A program made the position numbers and the translations under genes. Below, one piece after another: positions 1-8,640 of a stretch of 64,000 bases of DNA. The notes under the pieces are model-generated. The model searched no databases. It was not told where the DNA came from and was given only the letters and a program-made list of their open reading frames with translations. This DNA comes from CAYZZU01 sp964483105 (GTDB lineage Bacteria; CG2-30-53-67). Every line of letters begins with the position of its first letter. Position 1 is the first letter of the stretch. The stretch covers positions 56,169 through 120,168 of the forward strand of contig CAYZZU010000004.1 of the NCBI GenBank assembly GCA_964483105.1, read 5' to 3'.

Positions 1-678
1 GCTCCGTCCCTGCAGATGAAGAACGCGCAGGTGGGGCAGGAAAAAGATTTTCCAGCCGGACTTTCTCATCCGGAGGCACCAGTCCGTCTCTTCCAGAAAG
101 AAGAAATACCCTTCATCGAGCATCCCCACGGAATGGAATGCCTCTCTTTTGACCAGCATGCAGGCGCCGATGACCGATTCCACTTCAACAGGACCTGAGA
201 ATTTCCGGTTTTTCCCGGGATAACGGCCGGGAAAAAGAGTTCGGAGCAGGCTCTTGTTCAGCAGCTCGGTGGCGAGGGTGGGGAAATTGGCGAAGCTGTT
301 CTGGAGCCGGCCGTCTTCATGGAGGAGTTGCGGTCCCGCCGCGCCCGCATTCGGGTGATCCTCCAGGAAGGAGAGCATCTCCGGCAACGTGTCCTGCGGA
401 ATTGTTGTATCCGGATTCAGGAGGAGCAGATACTCTCCCCGGCTCCTCTTCAGCCCCTGATTGACGGCTCGGGCGAATCCGTGGTTCTCCGGATTACGGA
501 TCAGGTGGACCTGGGGGAACGTTTTCTCCACGGCCTCGGCGCTTTCGTCTTTCGAGGCATTGTCTACCACAAAGACCTCGGTGGCGATTCCTTCCGTTCC
601 CTTGAAGAGTGACTCCAGGCATTGGAGGAGAAGCTCCCGGGTATTGTAGCTGACAATCACGACGGTGAGTTTATACAC
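1..678 (-). CDS. Glycosyltransferase family 2 (rhamnosyltransferase-like), 3' end cut by window
   Basis: Reverse-strand reading from a GTG at 678 gives an open frame to the window edge (226 codons). It starts VYKLTVVIVSYNT, has the nucleotide-binding DNASKDES, the DxD-like LLLNPDTTIP and, near the cut, the LRVLHLQGRS segment typical of GT-A family 2 enzymes that add sugars to LPS or polysaccharide. The GTG start lies inside the end of waaF (GTGTATAA, 8-base overlap), so the two are translationally coupled and this is the last visible gene of the LPS operon. The donor and acceptor cannot be read. Family sure, substrate unknown. Confidence 0.85.
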   Translation of the reverse strand, partial: MYKLTVVIVSYNTRELLLQCLESLFKGTEGIATEVFVVDNASKDESAEAVEKTFPQVHLIRNPENHGFARAVNQGLKRSRGEYLLLLNPDTTIPQDTLPEMLSFLEDHPNAGAAGPQLLHEDGRLQNSFANFPTLATELLNKSLLRTLFPGRYPGKNRKFSGPVEVESVIGACMLVKREAFHSVGMLDEGYFFFLEETDWCLRMRKSGWKIFFLPHLRVLHLQGRS

Positions 679-1723
679 GTTTTTTCTCCTGTCTTTCCCG
701 GAGGAACCGGACCGTTGTATCGAAGACCTCATCCACGCTGATTTGCTTCATGCAGGGGGTGTCCCCCCGGGGGCAGACGCGTTTCAGGCAGGGGGCGCAG
801 GCCATTTCCCTCCGGATGATGCGGTGCTCCCCCATGGGGGAAGTCGCATTCGGGTTGGTGGAACCGAAGAGGGCCACCACGGGGGTTCCGGTGGCGGAGG
901 CCAGGTGCATGGGTCCGGAGTCGTTGGTAATCAGGAGGTCCAGGCAGGAGAGGATCGCGGCCAGTTGGGGTAGATCGGTCTGTCCGGAGAGATCGAGGAC
1001 CCCTCCCGGAATTCCGGCGGCGACGTTTCCGCAGAGTGCGATTTCCCCCGGTCCCCCCATGATTACGATTCCTGCCTTCAGCTCCCGGCGGAGCCGGTTT
1101 CCCAGAGCGGTGAAGCGTTCCGGGAACCACATCTTCGCGGGACCGTAAGTCGCGCCCGGATGGAAACCGATCAGGGGGGCTGTGTTCCGCCGCGTGAAGG
1201 AAGACAAACGGTCCTCCGCCCACCTTCGTGCGGACGGTTCAAGCTCAAGATGGAAATTGTCCGATTCCCGGACCGGTCCCAGGGATTGGACCAGTTTGAG
1301 ATAGTGACCGGCCTGATGCTTTCCCCGGTCCTTGAAATCAGCCGGAATTTTCTTCGTGAGAAGTACCCCCCGGCCGTTCCGGTCGAATCCGATCCGCTCC
1401 GGGATCCCGGCGAGGAAGGGTACGAGGGCGGAATCCCAGGAGTTGGGAAGGACCAGGCAGAGATCGAAATCTTCCCGTCGGAGTCTCCGGACAAGTTGCA
1501 GTCGATCCAACAGGCCCCTCATTCCTTTACCGACGGTAAAACCGATCACCGAGTCCAGAGCGGGATCCGCGGCGAACAGCCGATCGATCGGCTCCTTCAT
1601 CAGCAAGGTGATCCGGCTTTCCGGGAAGAGTCCGCGCAGTGCATGCAGGGCCGGAAGGGCTATGATTGCGTCGCCGATCCAGTTCACGCCGCGGACCAGA
1701 ATCTGTCGTGGTTTCTGCTTCAT
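671..1723 (-). CDS. waaF: ADP-heptose:LPS heptosyltransferase II
   Basis: A 350-residue GT9 family enzyme that transfers L-glycero-D-manno-heptose from ADP-heptose to the inner core on the cytoplasmic face. The N-terminus VRGVNWIGDAIIALPAL, the central GFHPGATYGPAKMWFPERF and the C-terminal NDSGPMHLASATGTPVV with a following GSTNP are family hallmarks. The open frame extends upstream to 1846, but the conserved domain begins right after the ATG at 1723, so that start is chosen; length then fits the family. It lies downstream of a Trm112-like gene and overlaps the next glycosyltransferase. It works with the heptose genes hldE and gmhB in the same operon. Confidence 0.93.
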   Translation of the reverse strand: MKQKPRQILVRGVNWIGDAIIALPALHALRGLFPESRITLLMKEPIDRLFAADPALDSVIGFTVGKGMRGLLDRLQLVRRLRREDFDLCLVLPNSWDSALVPFLAGIPERIGFDRNGRGVLLTKKIPADFKDRGKHQAGHYLKLVQSLGPVRESDNFHLELEPSARRWAEDRLSSFTRRNTAPLIGFHPGATYGPAKMWFPERFTALGNRLRRELKAGIVIMGGPGEIALCGNVAAGIPGGVLDLSGQTDLPQLAAILSCLDLLITNDSGPMHLASATGTPVVALFGSTNPNATSPMGEHRIIRREMACAPCLKRVCPRGDTPCMKQISVDEVFDTTVRFLRERQEKKRV

Positions 1724-1796
1724 GTCCGGGATGAGTTCCTGGTGTCTCCCCCGTCGAACAGCCTGAACGGCTGAAAGGGGGTCTCCTCCATGCGGT

Positions 1797-1970
1797 TCAG
1801 GAATCGAGCGGTTCAGCCTCCTCGACCAGCATGACTGGAATATCATCCCGGATCGGGAATCTCAGTCTGCAGGTGGGGCAGTCCAGGCCGTCCTTCTCTT
1901 CAGTCAGGTCCAGGTTCCCTTTGCATTGGGGGCAGACCAGGATATGGAGCAGTTCCTTGCTGATGGACAT
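1797..1970 (-). CDS. Trm112-family zinc-ribbon-like small protein
   Basis: A 57-residue protein: MSISKELLHILVCPQCKGNL, then DCPTCRLRFPIRDDIPVML. Two CxxC pairs (CPQC at 13-16, CPTC at 31-34) and the IRDDIPVML tail match the Trm112/YcaR family (UPF0434). In enterobacteria the ycaR gene also follows lpxK, and it does so here; the role in lipid A context is not established. The start ATG overlaps the stop of the lpxK-gmhB gene as TAATG and has an AGGAGG site four bases upstream. The longer open frame reaching to 2252 is only read-through of the neighbouring region. Confidence 0.9.
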   Translation of the reverse strand: MSISKELLHILVCPQCKGNLDLTEEKDGLDCPTCRLRFPIRDDIPVMLVEEAEPLDS

Positions 1971-3730
1971 TATTTCCTCCTTTGCCGCTCTTGTTTCTGT
2001 TCCAGGATCCAGTCCACGGCGGAAGAGAGATTTTCCGCCACATGGTCCGGGCGAAGGCGAAGTTTTCGATCCGCCTTCTCCCATTCCCCTCTGCCGTGTC
2101 CGGTCAGGACCAGGATCGATGGGATCCCCGCTTCGGCCGCGAGCTGGATATCCTTGAAGTGGTCGCCGATCATGTATGAGGCGGAAAGATCGAGGTTGAG
2201 TTCCCGCGCGGCCCGTTTTACCAGTGCGGTTCCGGGTTTGCGGCAGTCGCACTCCCGGGTGTATTCCGGTATCTTTCCATCGGTATGATGAGGACAGACA
2301 TAGATTCCGTCCAGATGGGCCTTCTCCCCGGAGAGGATCTCCTTTAGTCGTTCGTGAATCGATGCGAGGGTCTCTTCATCGAAGAAACCGCGGGCGATTC
2401 CAGACTGATTGGTGATGATCACCGCGGCCATGCCGGCCCGGTTAATCCTCCGGATCGCTTCGGCCGAGCCGGGAATCAGCGCCAGTCGCTCCGGGTCGTT
2501 CAGGTAGCCGACCTCTTCATTGATGGTTCCGTCACGGTCCAGGAAGACCGCGGGTCGGCCGGGATTCCAGGATGCCCTCCCTGCCGTTGCCCGAGGTTCG
2601 GGTTTTCCGTCATCGCGGGGGAGGGCCGGGCGACCCGGAACCCGGGTCTTCGATCCGGTCTGAAGATTCCGCGGCTGTTCGATGGATCGCAGAAGATCTC
2701 CGAAGAACGCCTCCTGCTCCTTGATACGGACTGCAAGCTCCAGGGTCAGAAGGGGAGGGGAGTCCGGAAATTTCGAGAGCCGAACGGCGTCTTTTTCCGT
2801 GGTGATCAGAAAATCCGCGCGTTTTTTTCTTGCCTGACGGATCAGTTGTTGCAACTCGCCGTTCCGGTAGGCGTGATGGTCCGGGAAAGACCTTTCGATG
2901 ACCACCTCCGCGCCCGTTTGATTGACGCTTCTGAAGAATCGTTGCGGCCTCGCGATCCCGCAGAACGCGAGGACCCGTTTCCCAGAAAGGGTCGCGTCCG
3001 ACCGGGGTTTCCTCTCCGGCATTTCCCGGAGACCGCCGGAAACGAAACGGACCCTGTAGATCGGTGTGTCGGGTGTGATCGCCCGAATCCGGGACAGGAT
3101 CGTCTTGTCTCCGCTTCCCGTCAGGATCAGCCGGTTCGCCCGTGCCACTGCTGAGATCCCTTCCCGAAGGTCTCCGGCGGGAAGACAGCGGCCGTTCCCG
3201 AAGGGCGCCTCTCCGTCCAGAACCAGGAGGTTGATGTCCCGCCTCAATGAAAGATGCTGAAATCCGTCATCGAGGATGAGACAGTCTGGATTGAAACGAC
3301 GGATTGCCTCCATTCCTGCTGGAAAGCGGTCTTTTCCCGTTAGGACCGGCGTGCCGGGGAGTTTCATCGCCATCAGGTACGGTTCGTCTCCCGCCTGTCG
3401 CGCGTCGAGCCGGAGACCTTCGGGATCCGAGACGATATTGACCCGTCTCCCGGCGGATCCGCGGTATCCCCGACTCAACACGGCCATGCGGACCCCCCGG
3501 AGCGTGAGTTCCTCCACGATTTTGATGACAATGGGGGTCTTCCCGGTGCCGCCGGTCGTGAGGTTTCCAACGGAGATGACCGGCCTTGGAAGTCTCCTGG
3601 AGAGGAGGATGCCCCGGTTGTACAGGAGGCCCCGCGTCGCGGTGATTCCCCGATAGAGGGGGGTGGCCGGAAGGAGCAGGGTCCGGAGCAGGGCTAGACC
3701 GATCTTTCGATGATGAAGGAGAGCCGCCAT
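1970..3730 (-). CDS. lpxK-gmhB: Fusion: tetraacyldisaccharide 4'-kinase (LpxK) + D,D-heptose 1,7-bisphosphate phosphatase (GmhB)
   Basis: A single 586-residue frame joins two enzymes. Residues 1-350 are LpxK, which phosphorylates the lipid A disaccharide at the inner membrane: an N-terminal hydrophobic stretch, VISVGNLTTGGTGKTP (P-loop, 60-65), ILDDGFQHL (153-160) and FLITTEKDAVRL. Residues 392-580 are GmhB, a HAD phosphatase of heptose synthesis: FLDRDGTINEE with the nucleophile Asp near 398, IITNQSG, the zinc-binding CPHH (479-482) and CDCRKPG (494-500), and MIGDHFKDI. A charged, proline-rich linker (352-391) connects them with no stop or frameshift. Both domains keep their catalytic motifs. 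Whether the product is cleaved cannot be told. Confidence 0.93.
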   Translation of the reverse strand: MAALLHHRKIGLALLRTLLLPATPLYRGITATRGLLYNRGILLSRRLPRPVISVGNLTTGGTGKTPIVIKIVEELTLRGVRMAVLSRGYRGSAGRRVNIVSDPEGLRLDARQAGDEPYLMAMKLPGTPVLTGKDRFPAGMEAIRRFNPDCLILDDGFQHLSLRRDINLLVLDGEAPFGNGRCLPAGDLREGISAVARANRLILTGSGDKTILSRIRAITPDTPIYRVRFVSGGLREMPERKPRSDATLSGKRVLAFCGIARPQRFFRSVNQTGAEVVIERSFPDHHAYRNGELQQLIRQARKKRADFLITTEKDAVRLSKFPDSPPLLTLELAVRIKEQEAFFGDLLRSIEQPRNLQTGSKTRVPGRPALPRDDGKPEPRATAGRASWNPGRPAVFLDRDGTINEEVGYLNDPERLALIPGSAEAIRRINRAGMAAVIITNQSGIARGFFDEETLASIHERLKEILSGEKAHLDGIYVCPHHTDGKIPEYTRECDCRKPGTALVKRAARELNLDLSASYMIGDHFKDIQLAAEAGIPSILVLTGHGRGEWEKADRKLRLRPDHVAENLSSAVDWILEQKQERQRRK

Positions 3731-3782
3731 GATGTTCCTGAGCAGTTACAGTTCTGAAAACCGGACTGTATTGTATCATACC

Positions 3783-5054
3783 TTACAGAAACCGGTCCAC
3801 AAGCTCCAGGGTTTTTTCCAGGGCTCCCCGGTTTTCCAGGAGGATCCGTCTTCCCTTCTCTCCGATCTTCATCCTTCTTTCTTCATCCGCAAAGAGTTCT
3901 CCCAGGACCGTTGCCAGCTCCCGGGATGATTCGATTTGAAGACCTCCTCCTTCTTCCGTGATCACCCTTGCGATCTCCGGAAAGTTTTCCATGTGTGGGC
4001 CGAAGACGACCGGGGTGCCGCAGGCCGCCGGTTCCAGAATGTTATGCCCTCCCTTCGGAACGAGACTGCCTCCGACGAAGGCGACCGATCCGATCCGATA
4101 GAGTCCGGCTAATTCCCCGACCGTATCGAGAAGAAGGATCCTTTGCCCCGGATCGGGCCGGCTCCTTTTCTGGTATCCCAGGTTTCGCTCCCGCATCAGC
4201 GATTCGATTTCGGGTGTCCGTTCCGGATGCCGGGGGGCCAGAATCAGGATCAGGTCCGGAATGTCTTGAAGGATCCTCGCGTAGGCGTCGAGTACGGGGC
4301 CTTCCTCACCCGGATGTGTGGAACCCGCGATCAGGATTTCTCCCTGATCGGGGAGGGCGTACTCTCTCCGGATTTTCCGTCGATCCGGGTCCGAGATCGA
4401 CGGGATCTCCTGATCGAATTTGATGTTTCCGGTATTCCTGACGCGGTTTTCCGGCGCGCCCAGCCGCGTGATTCTCCCGGCGTCTTTTCCCGTTTGCATT
4501 GCGAAGGCGTCGATCAGGGAAAGGACCCTCTTCATCATGGGGCGGATCTTCCGGTATCCGGAATACGACTTCCTGGAGATTCGTCCGTTGACGAGCAGGA
4601 TCGGGATTCCGTTTTTGTGAAGGGTCCGGATGCAGTTGGGCCAGATCTCCGTTTCCATCAGGATGAAGAGGGAAGGGCGGATGTGTTGGATCACACGTTG
4701 GACGATGAAAAGAAGATCAAAGGGGAAAAAGAGAACGGTAACGCTGTCGCCCACCTGTGTTTTGGCTGTCCGGTTCCCGGTGGCTGTAACGGTGGTCAGG
4801 AGAATTTCACGTTCCGGGTACCGGTGTTTCAAACTCCGGATCAGCGGGACGGCTGCGATGGTTTCGCCCACGGAAACAGCGTGAATCCAGATGGTACCGG
4901 CCTGACTCAACTTTTCTGTCGCCTTCCTCGGCAGGCATCCCAGCCTCTGGAAAAGACCCGCCCGGTATTTCGGAGTGGTCGTAAGCTTGATCAGAAAGAA
5001 GGGGAGACCGAGCAGTGCGATGGTCGTCAGCGCCACGTTATACAGAAAGAACAA
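3783..5054 (-). CDS. waaA: Kdo transferase (3-deoxy-D-manno-octulosonic acid transferase)
   Basis: WaaA/KdtA attaches Kdo from CMP-Kdo to lipid IVA on the cytoplasmic side of the inner membrane. The frame shows an N-terminal membrane anchor (ALTTIALLGLPFFLIKL), IWIHAVSVGE, LMETEIWPN, IAGSTHPGEE, APRHPERTPE and GGHNILEPAACGTPV, all family motifs. The open frame reaches 5153 inside the upstream gene. A TTG at 5054 has a well-spaced AAGGAGA site (about 5064-5069) and begins just 17 bases after the upstream stop, so TTG is the preferred start, giving 423 residues, the usual length. Whether one or two Kdo units are added cannot be predicted. Confidence 0.92.
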   Translation of the reverse strand: MFFLYNVALTTIALLGLPFFLIKLTTTPKYRAGLFQRLGCLPRKATEKLSQAGTIWIHAVSVGETIAAVPLIRSLKHRYPEREILLTTVTATGNRTAKTQVGDSVTVLFFPFDLLFIVQRVIQHIRPSLFILMETEIWPNCIRTLHKNGIPILLVNGRISRKSYSGYRKIRPMMKRVLSLIDAFAMQTGKDAGRITRLGAPENRVRNTGNIKFDQEIPSISDPDRRKIRREYALPDQGEILIAGSTHPGEEGPVLDAYARILQDIPDLILILAPRHPERTPEIESLMRERNLGYQKRSRPDPGQRILLLDTVGELAGLYRIGSVAFVGGSLVPKGGHNILEPAACGTPVVFGPHMENFPEIARVITEEGGGLQIESSRELATVLGELFADEERRMKIGEKGRRILLENRGALEKTLELVDRFL

Positions 5055-5070
5055 TTTGGTTCTCCTTATA

Positions 5071-5721
5071 TCAGGGGAAATACCGATCCGATTTTTCCGT
5101 GATTTCTTGCAGTTTGGCCTCCAGGTTCCGACGGGCTTCTTCAAAGGTCTCACCTTTCAGGTTTTTCGGAACGTAAAAAGGCTCTCCAAAAAGAAGAACG
5201 GCTCGGGAGAAGGGATAGGGAACCCGGAAGCGATCCCAACTCTGGAAGATTTTCATTCTGCTGAAGCTGATGGAAACCGGAAGGATGGGGACTTCAGCCC
5301 TCCCTGCCACGATCAGGACACCGGGCTGGATGCGGTAGCGGGGACCTCTCGGTCCATCGGGCGTTATTCCGCCGTTTTCACCTTCCCGGAGTTTGCGGAC
5401 CATCTCGACAATGGCGCGGCGGCCGTTTTTCGAGGAGGATCCGCGGATCGACTGAATCCCGAAATACCGGGCCACCCGGGCGATCCGTTCTCCGTCCCGG
5501 CTCCGGCTGATCATCATGGTCAGTCTTTGTTTGCGGAGGTAATAACAGGTATAGAGGAGCCGGTTGTGCCAGAAGGCGAAGAGGACCGGCCTGCTTTGTT
5601 CGCTGAAGCGGCGCAGGTGTTCTTCTCCTTCGGTCTCCAGGCGAAGGGTGAGGGCGTTCAGCTTGATCACGAGGGAGGCCAGCGCCGGGATCATGATGTC
5701 GAGCAGCCGGTTTCCTTTCAT
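5071..5721 (-). CDS. DUF374 lysophospholipid acyltransferase-like protein (candidate lipid A secondary acyltransferase)
   Basis: A 216-residue DUF374 protein. It has the family motif FAFWHNRLL near residue 50, MISRSRDGE, GSSSKNGRRA and TPDGPRGPRY near 120, the last a PlsC-fold signature. DUF374 proteins sit in LPS operons of bacteria without recognisable LpxL/LpxM and are thought to add a secondary acyl chain. Here it lies between msbA and waaA (4-base overlap with msbA), which fits lipid A acylation before export. No LpxL/LpxM relative is visible in the window. The acyl donor and position are unknown. Confidence 0.85.
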   Translation of the reverse strand: MKGNRLLDIMIPALASLVIKLNALTLRLETEGEEHLRRFSEQSRPVLFAFWHNRLLYTCYYLRKQRLTMMISRSRDGERIARVARYFGIQSIRGSSSKNGRRAIVEMVRKLREGENGGITPDGPRGPRYRIQPGVLIVAGRAEVPILPVSISFSRMKIFQSWDRFRVPYPFSRAVLLFGEPFYVPKNLKGETFEEARRNLEAKLQEITEKSDRYFP

Positions 5722-7466
5722 TCCGGTTTTTCCCCGGGCGAGGCCGGTTCGCTTTCGTACTGTTTTTCGTAGAGTCTTTGATAGGCGCCGCCCCTTTTCA
5801 GCAGTTCTTCGTGCCTCCCGGATTCGATGATCCGGCCTTCCTGAATAACCAGGATCCGGTCCGCACCGGTAATGGTGGAGAGGCGATGAGCGATGACAAA
5901 GGTGGTCCTGCCCTGCATCAGAATATTGATCGCCTCCTGCACGGCGCGTTCCGACTCCGTATCCAGGGCCGAGGTCGCCTCGTCCAGAATCAGGATCGGT
6001 GCGTCTTTGAGCAGTGCCCGCGCAATGGAAAGCCGCTGTCTTTGCCCGCCGGAAAGCGTAATCCCTTTTTCGCCGATCATGGAGTCGTACCCCATGGGGA
6101 GTTCTTTGATAAAGGAGTGTGCGTTGGCGGCCCGGGCCGCGCGGATAATTTCCTCCTCCGGGATGTTTTCCAGGCCGTAGGCGATATTGTTCCGGACCGT
6201 GTCATTGAATAGTACGGTTTCCTGGGAGACGATGGCGATCAGCCTCCTGAGAGAATGAAGCGTCACCTCCCGGATGTCGATTCCATCGATCCGGATCGTC
6301 CCTTTCGTGATGTCGTAAAAACGGGGGATCAGGTTGACCAGCGTGCTTTTCCCTTCTCCGCTGGCGCCGACCAGCGCGATCACTTCTCCCGGTCGTGCCG
6401 TAAGCGAGATCCCCTGGATCACCATCTTGTCTTCATAACGGAAATAGACGTCTTCGAAAGCGATTCCCCGGCCGACCGTTGTCAGCTCCCGCGCGTTCTT
6501 CCTGTCACGGATTTCCGGTTCCTGATCCAGTACCTCGAAGATTCGATCCGCAGCGGCCAGTCCCTCCTGGATCATATAGTGAACACGGCTCAGTTTCTTG
6601 ACCGGTGCGTACATCATGACAATGGCCGCCATCAGGGTAGTAAATTCAGAGAAGTTGATCCGGCCCTGGATTACGCCGGATCCGCCGATGTAGATCACCA
6701 GGGAGACGCCGATTCCTTCAACCAGGTCCATGACCGGTTCCGAGAGCCCTTTCACCACGTTGGATTTGAACCTGGAACGATACAGACTCTGGCTCCTTTC
6801 CCGGAACCGCTTGTTTTCGTAATTTTCCATCCCGAACGCCTTGACGATCCGGATTCCGGTGATGGTTTCATGGAGAAAGCTGCTGATCAGACCGAAATTG
6901 ATCTGGGTTTTCGTACTGATTTTCCGGAGCCGTTTCCCGAAGCGGACGACCGGAAAGGTGGAGAGGGGCAGGATAACCACAAAGATGATCGTGATCAACG
7001 GGTCCTTGGTCAGGGCAACCCCGAAGAGCACGAGGATGCTCATGCTCTCCATGATCAGGCTGGAGACGGCCTTGGTCACCGACTGCTGAATCAGGTTGAC
7101 GTCGTTGGTGATTCTTGACATGAGGATACCGGTGGGGTTTTTGACAAAGAAGGAGAGAGACATCTTGAGGAGATGTTCGTAGATATGATTCTGCAGGTCC
7201 CGGATGGTCTTTTGGGAGACGAGTGCCATGAAGTAGGCCTGGCCGTACATGCTGAGTCCCCGCAGGGTATAGATGGAGAGGATCACGATCGGCATCAGGG
7301 CCAGGATCGACATCTTCTTGGACAGAAAAATCCCCTGCGTCAGCGGCCCCGCCGCCCAGGCCAGGGCGCCTTTGGCGCAGGAGACGCCGGCCATACAGAG
7401 AAAGGAGAGAAAAAAAGCGCCCTTGTAACGGGCCATGTATTGGAGAATTCGTTTGTATGTCTTCAT
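5718..7466 (-). CDS. msbA: Lipid A export ABC transporter, permease and ATPase fused
   Basis: A 582-residue ABC half-transporter of the MsbA type, which flips core-lipid A across the inner membrane as a homodimer. The N-terminal 320 residues contain about six membrane segments with the ITNDVNLIQQSV coupling region. The C-terminal ATPase has Walker A GASGEGKST, SQETVLFNDTV with the Q-loop, the LSGGQRQRLSIARALL signature, ILILDEATSALD and the switch region IAHRLSTI. Position between lpxB and an acyltransferase, with an ATGA overlap to the latter, supports lipid A rather than drug export. Confidence 0.93.
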   Translation of the reverse strand: MKTYKRILQYMARYKGAFFLSFLCMAGVSCAKGALAWAAGPLTQGIFLSKKMSILALMPIVILSIYTLRGLSMYGQAYFMALVSQKTIRDLQNHIYEHLLKMSLSFFVKNPTGILMSRITNDVNLIQQSVTKAVSSLIMESMSILVLFGVALTKDPLITIIFVVILPLSTFPVVRFGKRLRKISTKTQINFGLISSFLHETITGIRIVKAFGMENYENKRFRERSQSLYRSRFKSNVVKGLSEPVMDLVEGIGVSLVIYIGGSGVIQGRINFSEFTTLMAAIVMMYAPVKKLSRVHYMIQEGLAAADRIFEVLDQEPEIRDRKNARELTTVGRGIAFEDVYFRYEDKMVIQGISLTARPGEVIALVGASGEGKSTLVNLIPRFYDITKGTIRIDGIDIREVTLHSLRRLIAIVSQETVLFNDTVRNNIAYGLENIPEEEIIRAARAANAHSFIKELPMGYDSMIGEKGITLSGGQRQRLSIARALLKDAPILILDEATSALDTESERAVQEAINILMQGRTTFVIAHRLSTITGADRILVIQEGRIIESGRHEELLKRGGAYQRLYEKQYESEPASPGEKPE

Positions 7467-7509
7467 GACTATTCCTCTTACGTGGCTTCTGCCTGCCTGT
7501 CCGACCGGG

Positions 7510-8640
7510 TTACCTCTGGATGATATCGCATGCGATGGCCGCGGCCCGGGCCGATGCCCCGGGTCCTCCCAGCCGGGAGACGGCTTCCTTCAGTTCCATG
7601 GAAGTCCTTCTGGCGCGGTTTGAATCCTGCATGAATCGCAGGGTTTCCCGCGTGATTCGTGTCGGGGTGACCTCGTCCTGAACAAGCTCCGGAACGATCC
7701 TTTTCCCCGCGATCATGTTGATCAGGCCGATGTGCGGCACCCGGACCAGCCGTTTTGCCAGAAAATAGGTGAAAGCCGACATCCGGTACAGGATGACCAT
7801 CGGGACTCCGAAGAAAGCCGTTTCAAGACTCGCGGTTCCGGAGGCCACGATCACAAAATCCGAAATGGAAAGCGCTTCATAGACCGAGTCCCGTACCGGG
7901 AGGATGGGAACCAGCGCGTTCCGGATGACAGGATCGATTTCCTCGTCAGGAATCGTCGGGGCGACCGGAAGAAGATATTGTACTTCAGGAATCCGGTCCT
8001 GGATCCGGTGAGCCGCTTCAACCATGGCGGGGAGAAGCCGGCGGACCTCGTTCTTTCGGCTTCCCGGAAGAAGCGTGATCACAGGGGATCCCCTGCGGAT
8101 TCCAAGGTGGTCGAGGACCCCCCGGGGGGAAGGCGCGCGGGGGATTTCATCGAGCAGGGGATGCCCTACGAAGATCCCTTTGTCTCCGTAAAGAGAGGCT
8201 TCGAAGGGAAGAACGACCATGATTTTATCCACCCGTTTCCTGATTTTCCGAATACGATTTTTTCGCCAGGCCCAGACCTGGGGACTGATGTAATAGAGAA
8301 CCGGAATACCGCAACGCTTCGCCACATCGGCCACGCGAAGATTAAAATCGGGAAAATCAAGCAGGATCAGAAGGTCCGGCCGCATGTGCCGCAGGGTTTC
8401 CTTGACGGTCCGATAGGCCTTGGACAGGCTTCCGATTTTCGCCAGCACCTCTGAGAATCCGGTGACGGCCAGGGCATGATTCTCAAAGAGAAGCCGGACT
8501 CCGGCTTCTTGCATCCGGTGCCCCCCGATCCCCAGGAATTCCGTTTCGGGGAGAAGTTTCCGGATTTCTTTCACCAGGTTGGAGGCATGAAGGTCCCCGG
8601 AGGCTTCACCGGCGATGACCATGATCGACTTCTTGTCCAT
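7510..8640 (-). CDS. lpxB: Lipid-A-disaccharide synthase
   Basis: A 376-residue GT19 enzyme that joins UDP-2,3-diacylglucosamine and lipid X to form the lipid A disaccharide at the membrane. Visible hallmarks are VIAGEASGDLHASNLV at the N-terminus, YISPQVWAWRKNRI, LLPGSRKNEVRRLLP and VASGTASLETAFFGVPMV. Its first 35 bases overlap the end of the upstream oxidoreductase gene, so the two are probably translationally coupled. Full length; no change in key motifs seen. Confidence 0.95.
   Translation of the reverse strand: MDKKSIMVIAGEASGDLHASNLVKEIRKLLPETEFLGIGGHRMQEAGVRLLFENHALAVTGFSEVLAKIGSLSKAYRTVKETLRHMRPDLLILLDFPDFNLRVADVAKRCGIPVLYYISPQVWAWRKNRIRKIRKRVDKIMVVLPFEASLYGDKGIFVGHPLLDEIPRAPSPRGVLDHLGIRRGSPVITLLPGSRKNEVRRLLPAMVEAAHRIQDRIPEVQYLLPVAPTIPDEEIDPVIRNALVPILPVRDSVYEALSISDFVIVASGTASLETAFFGVPMVILYRMSAFTYFLAKRLVRVPHIGLINMIAGKRIVPELVQDEVTPTRITRETLRFMQDSNRARRTSMELKEAVSRLGGPGASARAAAIACDIIQR

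Noticed and set aside
1724..1846. N-terminal extension of waaF
   Set aside because: The extra residues have no similarity to the family; the conserved start follows ATG 1723 directly.
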